Shown here: in pieces, positions 26,630 to 35,756 of the stretch
Layout: each line of letters starts with the position of its first letter
How positions within the stretch are numbered: position 1 is the stretch's first letter
Assembly (NCBI RefSeq): GCF_048320135.1
Contig: NZ_CP182947.1
Location: 3,472,001-3,536,000 of the forward strand
DNA: 64,000 nucleotides
Reading direction: 5' to 3'
Origin: Ideonella_A sakaiensis_A
Lineage (GTDB): Bacteria > Pseudomonadota > Gammaproteobacteria > Burkholderiales > Burkholderiaceae_C
Position numbers and translations under genes: made by a program
Notes under the pieces: generated by a model
What the model saw: the letters and a program-made list of their open reading frames with translations, nothing else
Databases searched by the model: none
Told to the model about the DNA's origin: nothing

Positions 26630-27549
26630 CCCATCTCGGATGCCTTGGACGCGACTAGCACACGCGCAGCGAGGTCGACGACGTAGTCGAAGTAGAAATC
26701 GAAGCTCTGCAGTTTGAAGCCAGGTGCGACCGTCGCCTGCACCGAGGGAAACCCCTGCCGGTGGAACTCACGCTGCTCTACGATCTTGCCCAAAAAGTCT
26801 AGCGGAACATGCTTGAGCGCGAACATCTCGCGCGTCATGTCGACGGCCTTGGGCGCGACCAGGTCGAGCGCCAGGCAATCGACGAGCGTATGGATGTCGA
26901 GGAAGTCACGCGCGCGCTGTGAGCCTGGGCGGCCGTTGCTACGCTTGACGATCGGCGCATACTCCGCCATTTGCTGGCAAATGGCGCGCAGTTTCTCGCA
27001 CGCAATCATCGTCGGGGAATACACGTAGATGCGGTAGCCCTCAAGGTCGGTCTCCTCCTTGTCGGCGACGTACTCGAACCGACTGATGTCGATGAGGAAT
27101 TTCTTGCCCTGACCGATGCTGAGCGCTTCGCGGCGCAACTCCTCGAGGTTGTCCTTGTGCGCGGCAAACTGCTCATGCGTGACGAGCTTAAACTCGACCG
27201 CGTAGCCGCCCCAAAAGCCAGCCATGTCGGGCGAGATGTTGGCTGGCTTCTTGGCCATCTTCAGATCGAATGGCACGAAACCCGCTGGCGGGAATGTGCG
27301 CTCCAGGGCGCGGCCGATGCGCGCGGTCATGGCCTCGACACCATCGGGAAAGTCGTGCCGCATTGAGAAGTCGAGGTCGACGGATTCCCGCGAGGTCAGC
27401 TTGTGAATGAGGGCCATGGCGTTGCCGCCCTTGAGCACGAGCTCGTCGAGCAGCTCATCGTCCGAGAACATGGCCATCACCGCGAGACGCTTCACGCGCT
27501 CAAGCACGGCCAAGTCGTCGTCTCTCCTTCCGTCTTTGCTTTTTGCCAC
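26626..27549 (-). CDS. abiEii: AbiEii-type nucleotidyltransferase toxin
   Basis: A protein of 307 residues from the GTG at 27549, which follows GGAGGG closely; the frame continues upstream to 27795 without family features. LVLKGGNAMALIHKL followed by SRESVDLDFSM is the G-G-x(n)-D-x-D nucleotidyltransferase signature of DUF1814/AbiEii toxins; a C-terminal RARDFLDIHTLVD helix also fits the family. AbiEii toxins are nucleotidyltransferase-fold proteins neutralised by AbiEi. Its own promoter must lie beyond 27549, away from the palindrome array, so toxin and antitoxin are transcribed separately. Confidence 0.85.
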   Translation of the reverse strand: MAKSKDGRRDDDLAVLERVKRLAVMAMFSDDELLDELVLKGGNAMALIHKLTSRESVDLDFSMRHDFPDGVEAMTARIGRALERTFPPAGFVPFDLKMAKKPANISPDMAGFWGGYAVEFKLVTHEQFAAHKDNLEELRREALSIGQGKKFLIDISRFEYVADKEETDLEGYRIYVYSPTMIACEKLRAICQQMAEYAPIVKRSNGRPGSQRARDFLDIHTLVDCLALDLVAPKAVDMTREMFALKHVPLDFLGKIVEQREFHRQGFPSVQATVAPGFKLQSFDFYFDYVVDLAARVLVASKASEMG

Positions 27550-28196
27550 ACACCCTCCGGGCCAAGTGAATGTCATCAGCATACTGGCCTGGCCGACCAC
27601 AGCTGCCGCGATTTTCTGAAGGGGACAGCACGATGGCGCGCCGTTGAACGCGACCGTCCATACGGTCGCTGAATTAGGAACGACGCACGGGTTGCACCCC
27701 GACTTCCGGCACTTGTAGGATGAACTTACTCCTGCCCCCTTCCTGCACTGCGGCAGGCCAGGGGGACGGCGGCAAGCCAGCATCGACTGGGTCATTCCAA
27801 GAGCGGAACGACCGCTACCGTCTCCTCCATGCCCTAACTGCCACCGCCCTCACCACATCGCCCTCAACCGACGACGGCCGGCGCCGCATTCATTGCAGGT
27901 GGGTGCAGGTGATTCCGGTAAACGACCGGGTGGGTCTGATCTGCACATGCGCGAAATGTATGCGCGGCCAAGCCAGCAGGATCAGGCCGTGTTGCTGTTG
28001 GGAACGCGAACCGCGCGCAACGCAAGGCCTGCCGGAGGGCTGAATTGACGCATCAGGCGGCTTCGGATCCAATCGGAATCATTGAAACGTCGATTCAAAA
28101 CCCCATGCGGATCGGCCGAGATCATCGCCACGAATGGCCCCTGACATCAGCTGAAGATCGGGTTATTGCCCAATCTCGTTAGGCATCGCAGAAACC
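27550..28196. other. Non-coding gap, presumed toxin promoter region
   Basis: 647 bp between the divergent AbiEii-like and HEPN-like genes. Open frames here are short and have no recognisable product. No clear promoter, hairpin or repeat was found by eye, although the AbiEii promoter must be here. Confidence 0.4.
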
Positions 28197-28778
28197 ATGT
28201 CCGCTGACGCTTGGCCCGAAATCCAAAGCACCAAGCTTGATGCAGCTCGGCGCCAGCTGGAGACCGCGATCTCACTGCTTTTCGCGGGTGGTGACGCGAT
28301 CTCCACCCACACACTTGCGTTCGCTGCCTTCGGCATCCTCAAGGACGTTGCCGCCGACCGCTGCTCCAAGAACGTGCTTGCCGTAGCAGAGGCGCTGGCT
28401 GCCGCAGGGAAGAAGGGCGAGTTCTGGAAGGGCTTCAATCGAGCAGGCAACTTCTTCAAGCACGCAGATCGCGATCCCGACGCTGTCATCCTCGGTATGC
28501 CTGAAGAAGAGAATGAAGCGCTCATCTCAATCGCGCTATCTGTTTACGACGGTCTTGGCTGCATCAAGTCCGTAGAACTTCAGGCCTTCTCGCTCTGGTG
28601 GTCCTCCATCAACTTCGAAGGTATCGACGACGTAAAGGAACCCTTTGTGTCGTGGCTCACCGCGAATCATGGACGGCTTCACGCCGACACACGGAGCGAG
28701 CTTCTTGAACTTGGCCAAGAGCTGCTGCACTTGCTCAATAGTCAATCGGCTGCCGGGCACGTCCGCAACGATGCTTGA
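28197..28778 (+). CDS. HEPN-like protein of unknown function
   Basis: A protein of 193 residues, mainly helical. RAGNFFKHAD near residue 84 gives R-x6-H, close to the R-x4-6-H active-site motif of HEPN ribonucleases, and the preceding AISLLFAGGDAISTHTLAFA helix would suit a HEPN bundle. HEPN proteins are common RNase effectors in toxin-antitoxin and abortive-infection systems. It sits between the AbiE-like pair and the methyltransferase and has no obvious antitoxin partner. The family assignment is tentative. Confidence 0.5.
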   Translation: MSADAWPEIQSTKLDAARRQLETAISLLFAGGDAISTHTLAFAAFGILKDVAADRCSKNVLAVAEALAAAGKKGEFWKGFNRAGNFFKHADRDPDAVILGMPEEENEALISIALSVYDGLGCIKSVELQAFSLWWSSINFEGIDDVKEPFVSWLTANHGRLHADTRSELLELGQELLHLLNSQSAAGHVRNDA

Positions 28779-29044
28779 CGCTAACCTACGCAGCGCTTGG
28801 GCACGATACACAGATGGTAAGGAGCCGCCAGAGCACGAAGTTTGGAATCTTGAAGCTGAAACCACAATGCCAGTCGTGGCGAATCCAAATTGACCTCCAG
28901 ACCCTGATGAGTACTGGGGAGTCTGTTCATCGGGACCTCAGCAGTGGAGCGTAGCGGACTACCCGCCCCAAGCCTGCGGATGCGGCCAATCACCGCGGCA
29001 AGTCAGTGCTGGCCGACGGCGGACCGTAAGCATCGTTGCGGCGG

Positions 29045-30691
29045 TCAGGCCATAGTCGCGTCGTCGAAATTGACCGCGCCGAGGCGGGCATGGGGAACCG
29101 CCCCTCGCACGACTTCTGCGGGGGAAACTTGCGTACGTGGCGATGACATGAAGTCGAGAATGACTTGGGCGATCTGCTTGGCCAGCAGCGGTGGGACTGC
29201 GTTGCCGATCTGGCCGTATTGCTCGGTCCGGTTGCCCTCGAAGAAGTAGTTGTCCGGAAAGGTCTGCAATCGGGCGGCCTCGCGCACAGTCAGACTGCGG
29301 CACTGTCCCGGATCAGGGTGGATGTAGTAATGCCCGTCCTTCTTGATGTGGGCCACCACCGTGGACGAAGGATGCTGGCCCATCTGAACCCGGAAGCGGT
29401 CCTTGAATGGAATCGTCTCCTGGTCCACGTTCACATGGTCAGGGAGCAGCCGCGGCGGGAAATTGCGCAGGTCTGGTGCGTATTTCTGCGTCGCGGCGAA
29501 GCAGGCGGCGAACATGTAGCGATGCAGGTCGGATCGCATATGCCGTCGCGTTTCATGGTGCAGGACTCCGCCCAGTTTCGGGTCGAGATACCAATCCTGC
29601 AGGCTCCGGGGCATGGCACCACCGGGGGCGACCTCGGTTTCAACGAAAGGCGCTCCAGACGTGTCCTGCTTCTCGGCCTTTTTGATGAACTTCTCCATTG
29701 TGTCCTCGATGACACTGCGTAGCGGCGCGCGCCATCCTTTGAGTGAATGAGGCGACGCTCGAACAGCCTCGATCCACGCCTCTGGTGAATCAGTCTCCTG
29801 GGACAGGCGGCTGCGGAGCGGTGGCAGGCCGGCCAGTGCTGCGCTGACCCCGACCTTCTTCATGAGCTTGCGAAGGAGAAAGCTCTCGGGGCGCTCGGAG
29901 AGCGCCGGGGTCACCGCAGCCACGTCGGAACGAATGCCGAAGAGGATCACTCGATGCCGGCTCTGCGGAATGCCGTGGTCATCGGCTTCGATCACATAGT
30001 CGTTTGGATCGAGCTTGCCATCCGCCTTGTGCACCACGAAGGAGCGTACTTCGTAGCTCAAGTCGGGACGCGGCGCTTTCAGGTCGGCAAGGATCTGCTC
30101 AAAGATGCGCTTGCCCGAATTCTTGGAATTGAGCATCCCCTTCACGTTCTCCATCACGAAGACGGTTGGGGCGAAGTTCTGAATGATCCGCAGGTATTCG
30201 GTGTAGAGAAAGTGCTTGGCGTCGGATTCGAACTTCTTCACGTCCTTGCTGCGGAGCCGCGAACGACCGGCAAGCGAATAGGCTTGGCAAGGGGGGCCCC
30301 CAATGAGCACCCATTCGGTCTGGTTTTCCAGACCCTTTCGTATCCATTCGTCGACTATCCCCGGCGGGGTCACCCCGAGCTCTGCGCACTTGGCCTCATT
30401 GGCTGCCTGAGCGGCCGCGTCCTTGATTTCCGGCTGGTCAAGGAACTGCTCGCGCGAAAGATTGCCGCGGACATATTCGTAGTAGCAGTCCGGGGCCTTG
30501 CCCCTGGGAAACTTGCGGAATATCGATCGAAGGAAGAGTGTCCTGTGAGCAACTGGATCCTTCTCGATCGACACCTTGACGGCAAAGGCTCGCTCGCCGG
30601 TCGAATCCAGAACCGACGAAAAACCTTCGCACAGTCCCCCGGGACCTGCAAACAGATCAATGACCGGGATTTGATCTCTTTTTCTCTGCAT
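29045..30691 (-). CDS. DNA (cytosine-5)-methyltransferase
   Basis: A protein of 548 residues with the C5-methyltransferase motifs in order: I DLFAGPGGLCEGF (12-24), IV GGPPCQAYS with catalytic Cys135, VI VMENVKG (179-185), VIII QSRHRVILFGIR, and X IGNAVPPLLAKQIA near the C-terminus. The stretch between motifs I and IV and the target-recognition region are long, so the sequence recognised cannot be guessed. There is no restriction endonuclease next to it. It would account for the Vsr gene 8 kb upstream on the opposite strand, and may be the modification component of the GHKL/Z1/AIPR locus, separated by insertions and inversion. It converges with the HEPN-like gene. Confidence 0.95.
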   Translation of the reverse strand: MQRKRDQIPVIDLFAGPGGLCEGFSSVLDSTGERAFAVKVSIEKDPVAHRTLFLRSIFRKFPRGKAPDCYYEYVRGNLSREQFLDQPEIKDAAAQAANEAKCAELGVTPPGIVDEWIRKGLENQTEWVLIGGPPCQAYSLAGRSRLRSKDVKKFESDAKHFLYTEYLRIIQNFAPTVFVMENVKGMLNSKNSGKRIFEQILADLKAPRPDLSYEVRSFVVHKADGKLDPNDYVIEADDHGIPQSRHRVILFGIRSDVAAVTPALSERPESFLLRKLMKKVGVSAALAGLPPLRSRLSQETDSPEAWIEAVRASPHSLKGWRAPLRSVIEDTMEKFIKKAEKQDTSGAPFVETEVAPGGAMPRSLQDWYLDPKLGGVLHHETRRHMRSDLHRYMFAACFAATQKYAPDLRNFPPRLLPDHVNVDQETIPFKDRFRVQMGQHPSSTVVAHIKKDGHYYIHPDPGQCRSLTVREAARLQTFPDNYFFEGNRTEQYGQIGNAVPPLLAKQIAQVILDFMSSPRTQVSPAEVVRGAVPHARLGAVNFDDATMA

Positions 30692-30850
30692 TTATGTACC
30701 GAGTGGCGCGACTGTCACTGGGGGATTCCTGGGCTCGCGGTGCAGCATTCTGCCAGGCTCTAAGGAATTCGTATCGGAACACGGTGCATCAAATCAGCCG
30801 GAACGAAGCGGCGGCCGGCTCTGGGCGGAGTGACAGGAACCAAACGGAAA

Positions 30851-30895
30851 GGCCAGCCCGAAGGCTGGCCTACCTGAACCACCAGCTTGGTTCAG
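30851..30895. other. Two adjacent hairpins upstream of the methyltransferase gene
   Basis: GGCCAGCC-CGAA-GGCTGGCC (30851-30870) is a perfect 8-bp stem with a tetraloop. CTGAACC-8 nt-GGTTCAG (30874-30895) is a perfect 7-bp stem followed by TTT. They lie in the 294-bp gap between the methyltransferase start and the IS21 element. With no plus-strand gene ending here, they could be leftover terminators or structure in the methyltransferase upstream region. Confidence 0.45.
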
Positions 30896-31105
30896 TTTGA
30901 GCGTTTGCGAGGCCACCCGCATACGTTGGTAGCGCGCTACACCGTGGGGTTTGCACTGTGTCGGTGACGTGGGGTCCCGCCTCTGTGGTTGGCGACAATG
31001 ATCTTGGCCGGCTGACGACAACTATCTTGGCCGGTTGAGATCGAAGCCGGCAGGTCCGGGACGCGGGGCTTACCGTGGGGTCATCGAACATGTCGAGACC
31101 CCGGA

Positions 31106-32599
31106 ATGCCCGGCAAGAGAATCACGGACCACCAAGTGCTCAAGTACAAACAACATCGCAACAAGTTCTCGCAGGTGGCGGCCGCCGCCAAGGCGGGAAT
31201 CAGCGAACGCAGTGCGCGGCGCATCGAAGATGCGGCTCAACTGCCCTCGCAGCGGCCCGCCAGGAGCTGGCGGACCCGATCGGATCCACTGGCCGAGGTG
31301 TGGGAAGCGGAAGTCGTCCCACTGCTGCAGGCAGATGCCCAACTCAACGCCGTGACGCTGCTGGAGGAACTGCAGCGCCGGCATCCTGGCCAGTACGGCG
31401 GTGCCGTGCTGCGTACGCTCCAACGTCGCGTCCGTCAGTGGCGCGCGGTGCATGGCGCCGAATGCGACGTTTACTTCGCCCAGGAGCACCCGCCGGGCCG
31501 GCTGGGACTGTCGGACTTCACTGTTGCCGACGACCTGGAAGTGAAGATCGACGGGATCGCGTTCAACCACCGGCTGTACCAGTTCGCGCTCGCGCATTCG
31601 GGGTGGCGGCACGCCGTCGTTCTCACCGAGGGGGAGAGCTTCGCTGCGCTGTCCGGCGGGCTGCAGGCCGCGCTGTGGCGCCTGGGCGGGGTTCCCGAGG
31701 AGCATCGCACCGACAGCCTGTCGGCGGCGTTCAACAACCTGGCCGAGGCGCAGGAGCTGACCCGCCGGTACGAGGGCCTGTGCCAGCACTACGGCATGCG
31801 CGCGAGCCGCTGCAACCCGAGCCAGTCGCATGAGAATGGTTCGATCGAGTCGCGGCACGATTCGCTCAAGACCGCGCTCGATCAGGCGTTGCGATTGCGC
31901 GGTACCCGACGCTTCGACGAGCGCGCCGACTACGAGGCCTTCGTCGAGACCATCGTGCAGCGCTTCAACGCCCGCGCCGCCACCCGGCTGGCTGTCGAGC
32001 GGACCATGCTGCGGCCGCTGCCGGCGCGCCGCACGGCTGAGTTCGAGGAGTTCCCGGCGCGGGTCAGCAAATACGCCATCTTCACCGTCAAGGGCGTGCA
32101 GTACAGCGCGCCAAGCCAACTGATCGGACACCGCCTGACGGTTCGCCAGTATGCGCAGCACATCGAGTGCTGGCTGGGCGGCCAATGCGTGCTCGAGCGC
32201 AGCCGCGCGACCCACCGCGACGGCCAGCGGCACCCGCGCAACATCGACTATAGGCACCTGGTGGCCGCGCTCAGGCGCAAGCCCGGCGCCTTCGCCCGCT
32301 GGGTGCTGCGCGATGCGGTATTCCCCCGCGACATCTACCGCCGCACCTGGGAACGCCTGTCAGCAGCACTTGCAGAGCGCGAAGCCTGCAAGACGATCGT
32401 GGGCCTGCTCTCGTTGGCCGCCGACGGCCATGAGGCACAACTCGCCGAGGAACTTGAGCAGCTGATCGAGCTCGACCAATTGCCCGATCTGAATGCGCTG
32501 AGCGCGCTACTGAAACCGCCCATCGCCGAATTGCCGGCGGTGTCGGTGCAGTTGCCGCCGCTGCAGGACTACGACGTACTGATCGAGGTGTCGCCATGA
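31106..32599 (+). CDS. istA: IS21-family transposase IstA
   Basis: A protein of 497 residues. N-terminal helix-turn-helix (KFSQVAAAAKAGISERSARR), then an integrase-core DDE region: LGLSDFTVADD, HRTDSLSAAFNN and SQSHENGSIESRH supply the acidic residues. A C-terminal domain contains the IS21 pattern VSKYAIFTVKGVQYSAPSQL. The stop overlaps the istB start by 4 bp (ATGA at 32596), typical of the family. It appears intact. Confidence 0.96.
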   Translation: MPGKRITDHQVLKYKQHRNKFSQVAAAAKAGISERSARRIEDAAQLPSQRPARSWRTRSDPLAEVWEAEVVPLLQADAQLNAVTLLEELQRRHPGQYGGAVLRTLQRRVRQWRAVHGAECDVYFAQEHPPGRLGLSDFTVADDLEVKIDGIAFNHRLYQFALAHSGWRHAVVLTEGESFAALSGGLQAALWRLGGVPEEHRTDSLSAAFNNLAEAQELTRRYEGLCQHYGMRASRCNPSQSHENGSIESRHDSLKTALDQALRLRGTRRFDERADYEAFVETIVQRFNARAATRLAVERTMLRPLPARRTAEFEEFPARVSKYAIFTVKGVQYSAPSQLIGHRLTVRQYAQHIECWLGGQCVLERSRATHRDGQRHPRNIDYRHLVAALRRKPGAFARWVLRDAVFPRDIYRRTWERLSAALAEREACKTIVGLLSLAADGHEAQLAEELEQLIELDQLPDLNALSALLKPPIAELPAVSVQLPPLQDYDVLIEVSP

Positions 32600-33414
32600 G
32601 CGCGACGACGCTGCCATCCGGGCGTCTGGCGCTGATGCTCACCGAGCTGCGGCTGCCGACGATCAAGCGGCTGGCCGATGACCTGTGCGCGCAGTCCGAC
32701 CGTGAGGGCTGGCCCGGGCAGCGGCTGCTGGAAGCGCTGATGGAGCATGAGATCGCCGAGCGCGAGTTGCGCCGCATCGACCGCCACCGCGCCGAATCCT
32801 GCCTGACACCGGACAAGCGATTGTCGAGCTTCGACTTCGCGGCGGTACCCAGCGTCTCCAAGGCGCAGGTGATGGCGTTGGCTGAAGGTCATGAGTGGAT
32901 CGACCGCGGCGCCAACGTGTTGCTGTTCGGCCCGCCGGGCGTCGGCAAGAGCCATCTGGTGAGCGGGCTCGGTCACGCGCTCGTCGATGCCGGGCGCCGC
33001 GTGCTGTTCACCCGGTGCAGCGACCTCGTCCAGCGCATGCAGGCGGCCCGGCGCGACCTGCGGCTGCCGCAGGAGCTGGCCAAGCTCGACCGCTTCGACC
33101 TGCTGATCCTGGACGATCTGAGCTACGTCCGCCGCGACCAGGCCGAGACCTCGGTGCTGTTTGAGTTGATCGCCGAGCGCTACGAACGCAAGAGCCTCGC
33201 TATCACGGCCAACACGCCGTTCTCCCAGTGGAGCGACGTGTTCGTCGACCCGGCGATGACCCTGGCCGCAGTCGACCGGCTGGTGCATCACTCGACGATC
33301 CTGGAGATGAACGTGGAGAGCTATCGCCGACGGGCGGCGCACGCGGCTCAGCCCAGCGGGAGAAGGACCGACGCGAAACCGACGACAACTACAACGGCCG
33401 ACCACGCAACCTGA
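32596..33414 (+). CDS. istB: IS21-family helper ATPase IstB
   Basis: A protein of 272 residues. AAA+ ATPase related to DnaC: Walker A FGPPGVGKSHL, Walker B LLILDDLSYV, sensor ITANTPFSQW. IstB selects and remodels target DNA for IstA. A threonine-rich C-terminal tail (DAKPTTTTTADHAT) is unusual but short. It follows istA with a 4-bp overlap. Confidence 0.96.
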   Translation: MSATTLPSGRLALMLTELRLPTIKRLADDLCAQSDREGWPGQRLLEALMEHEIAERELRRIDRHRAESCLTPDKRLSSFDFAAVPSVSKAQVMALAEGHEWIDRGANVLLFGPPGVGKSHLVSGLGHALVDAGRRVLFTRCSDLVQRMQAARRDLRLPQELAKLDRFDLLILDDLSYVRRDQAETSVLFELIAERYERKSLAITANTPFSQWSDVFVDPAMTLAAVDRLVHHSTILEMNVESYRRRAAHAAQPSGRRTDAKPTTTTTADHAT

Positions 33415-33709
33415 GCGCGGGGGAAGCCGCGGTGGACAAGTCCCCTGCCCACAGGACAAGCCTGTGGACAGCCCCTGCGGGGTCCGTGACTTACCCACCG
33501 CTCGACGATGAAGGAGATCACAAACCCCAGAACCAGAACGACCGTAAACGACAACTACACCCGTGCCCCCCCGGCCAAGATAGTTGTCGTCGAGCGGTCA
33601 GGATAGTTGACGCCGGCCACGCCTCTGGGTGGATGAGCGTCCTGGCGCCGGATCTGGTCACCGGGAAGTCTGGCGAAGTGACGTGATTACGTGGTGACAT
33701 GCCATCGCG

Positions 33710-34006
33710 TCATCGACCCGACAGAGGCGGCAGACCTCGCTGCTCCATCAGATTGCTCAGGCCTGCGACGATCAGACCCTGTAGCGAAGTGCGCTCCCGG
33801 ACGGCCAAGTCGTGCAGACGTGCCCAGTCCTCGTGGCCGAGCCGCACCGCCACTCCCACGCGACGACCCGTTCCGCGGCCGCCCTTGACCTTTGATGGAG
33901 CGGCGAATTGATCTGGAACCGTCGGATCCGAAATCGTTGTCTGCTGCGCTTCCATCCCGGAAGGCCTGACGCTGTACTTCGTCAGGCTGCTCGTCGTCGT
34001 TGCCAT
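33710..34006 (-). CDS. RHH-type partition accessory protein
   Basis: A protein of 98 residues; a disordered N-terminus of ~45 residues precedes RRVGVAVRLGHEDWARLHDL followed by RTSLQGLIVAGLSNLM, a CopG/ParG-like ribbon-helix-helix. It overlaps the end of the parA gene by 25 bp. In type Ib partition modules the small RHH protein is the centromere-binding partner of ParA; that is the likely role here, though parB on the left of the island is an alternative partner for ParA. Confidence 0.7.
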   Translation of the reverse strand: MATTTSSLTKYSVRPSGMEAQQTTISDPTVPDQFAAPSKVKGGRGTGRRVGVAVRLGHEDWARLHDLAVRERTSLQGLIVAGLSNLMEQRGLPPLSGR

Positions 34007-34686
34007 GTGTCAACCTCCAAGAAATGACCGTCTAGCCAGATCCAATACCGCAGAACTTCCGCGACGGCCTTGTCGTCGCCGCGTGCGCATTCGCTGACCG
34101 CCAGGTTGTCGGTCAGTGCGCGTGCATAGGCCCGCCGGTCGCCCAGGGTGATTGGCGAAACCGGACCAAGGGGCGAGAGCGCTTCTCGCGCTTGCACCAC
34201 TTCCGCTGCGCGAGGCGGCGCCCGGTTGATAACGAAGGAGATCGGCTTGCCCGCCGCTGTGACCATGGCGACGGTGCTTTTCGTGGCTGCGATGTCGGGC
34301 ATCGTGGGCTGTACCGGCGTGATCACATGGTCGACTAGACGGAGCAGGGCTGCAGTTCCGGCCACCGCGTGGGGTGGGCAATCGACGACAACGATTTCGA
34401 AGTTCTCTCGCTGCGCTGACGTGATCACCTCCACCAGATTGGTCGGGTCGGCGCGGACGATCATGGGAGCAGGGCGTGTCCGCGAAGCGCCCCATGCAGC
34501 CACCGTTCCCTGAGGATCGGCGTCGACGAGAAGAACACGATGGCCTCGTGACGCCATCACGGCAAGATGGATCGCGACAGTGCTCTTCCCGCTGCCGCCC
34601 TTTTGCGAGAACACGGCGACGCTGCGTAGTCCTGCACGATGACGTGGGAATGGGCCGGCTGGTAGACGGCTTTGCGTGGTGGTCAT
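33982..34686 (-). CDS. parA: ParA-family partition ATPase
   Basis: A protein of 234 residues with the deviant Walker A SQKGGSGKSTVAIHLA (residues ~27-42), LLVDADPQG (Walker A') and VVVDCPPHA (Walker B). Its size and the short N-terminus fit ParA of type Ib or integrative elements. The ATG overlaps the stop of the upstream recombinase gene as ATGA, so recombinase, ParA and RHH are probably one transcript, perhaps started at the integrase. Role: maintenance of the excised or circular form. Confidence 0.92.
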   Translation of the reverse strand: MTTTQSRLPAGPFPRHRAGLRSVAVFSQKGGSGKSTVAIHLAVMASRGHRVLLVDADPQGTVAAWGASRTRPAPMIVRADPTNLVEVITSAQRENFEIVVVDCPPHAVAGTAALLRLVDHVITPVQPTMPDIAATKSTVAMVTAAGKPISFVINRAPPRAAEVVQAREALSPLGPVSPITLGDRRAYARALTDNLAVSECARGDDKAVAEVLRYWIWLDGHFLEVDTWQRRRAA

Positions 34687-35693
34687 GCCCGGGCGTCCTG
34701 CTCGGCTATGAATGCGATCGCCTGTTTCGCCGATTGGAGTTGCCGAACAGCAGCGACGTCGTGGGGATCCGGCGTCACTTCGAGCGGAAAGCCGTCACGC
34801 GCATGGCGGGCGGCTGCGTAATGGCGCGCGGCAGTTTCCATGCTGGCATGGCCCATCAAAGCGGCGACGCCTTCCTTCGAGAACGTCGTCTTGGCCGCCG
34901 ATGCAAACATGTGCCGTGCCGTGTACAGAGTGGGGTAGCGCCGGCGCTTCGACAGCGTACGCCTGGAAACGTCTGCGATCAGATCCCGGACGCGGTTGTA
35001 CATGTGCTCGAAGTCTTGACCTTGATGTTTGCCAACAGTCCTGATGAAAGACCTGATCAGATCCAGCAACTCAATGCTCGCCAGGTGCAGGTCGATCGTG
35101 CGCTGTTTCCCGTGCGCGCGCCGGTTTGTGGCTTTCGCGTTGTCGACCTTGAGCTTGGCGCCATCGAGGAGGGCATTCGGCCATTCGCATGGCCGCAGAC
35201 TCGTCGCTCGAGAACACACGAGCCAGTCGGCGGCCACAGTGCCCCATGCGCTGCGAGATGCCCGGAGCGCCCTCTGCAGCGCATGCCAGTCCTCCTTCGA
35301 CAGGTGCTCGGCTCGCTGCTGCGCACCGCGCAGCGTGGTCAGATTGGCCTCGCGCTCCTCGCCCAGCCGGTGAGAACGCTCGGTTTCGTCCTCCGAGCAC
35401 TCCGGCGTGAGGATCTGCAGGGCATCCACGTCCATCGGACCTGGACACTGCTCAATGGCATAGAGAACGGCCGCGCGATACAGCCGTGCCGAAGCCGGCT
35501 GAAGGTGCGGCAGGCGGTCCGTCCAGGCCAGGGCCATCGCCAGGTTCCGGTCCGTGATTGTCCCGAGGTCACCGCGCTGCCGCATGCGTTCGGCATGCCG
35601 GCAGACCACGCCGGCAATCCGCTCGTAGGACAGGCAGGTCTCCGGCGTTTCGGTTCTGATTTCAGGCTGCATTTCCATTTCAGTCATCTCCAC
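34683..35693 (-). CDS. Second tyrosine recombinase-like protein
   Basis: Up to 336 residues. A GTG at 35693 opens the frame, but a GGAG just downstream of it would better serve the ATG at 35678. C-terminal catalytic pattern: an arginine in ATSLRPCEW, TARHMFASAAK in place of the usual HxLRHTFAT, GHASMETAARHY with the H and the candidate nucleophile tyrosine. The N-terminal half looks like a SAM-like core-binding domain. The box-II motif is divergent (T-A-R-H), so activity is uncertain. It is translationally coupled to parA and lies 63 bp behind the integrase. Possible roles are circle resolution or assistance in excision. Confidence 0.7.
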   Translation of the reverse strand: MEMTEMEMQPEIRTETPETCLSYERIAGVVCRHAERMRQRGDLGTITDRNLAMALAWTDRLPHLQPASARLYRAAVLYAIEQCPGPMDVDALQILTPECSEDETERSHRLGEEREANLTTLRGAQQRAEHLSKEDWHALQRALRASRSAWGTVAADWLVCSRATSLRPCEWPNALLDGAKLKVDNAKATNRRAHGKQRTIDLHLASIELLDLIRSFIRTVGKHQGQDFEHMYNRVRDLIADVSRRTLSKRRRYPTLYTARHMFASAAKTTFSKEGVAALMGHASMETAARHYAAARHARDGFPLEVTPDPHDVAAVRQLQSAKQAIAFIAEQDARA

Positions 35694-35756
35694 GTTAATG
35701 CGTGAATCGGCTCAGGCGAAACGCGGGAGGTGGCGAGACCGGAAACGCGGGGTTGA

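Larger units (their letters stand above)
30986..33619 (+). mobile_element. IS21-family insertion sequence with 8-bp target duplication
   Basis: The ends read TGG...CCA and align over more than 40 bp. Left end 30986 (TGGTTGGCGACAATG...) and right end 33619 read inward (TGGCCGGCGTCAACT...) share a 21-bp core at 31014-31034 and 33571-33591. A second, weaker copy nearer each tip gives the multiple end repeats typical of IS21. Direct 8-bp duplications CGCCTCTG flank it at 30978-30985 and 33620-33627. Length 2634 bp, with intact istA and istB. The insertion is in non-coding DNA. Confidence 0.95.

Noticed and set aside
27720..28043. Plus-strand 107-codon ORF
   Set aside because: Low-complexity composition, no ribosome-binding site and no recognisable domain in a gap that must hold the AbiEii promoter.
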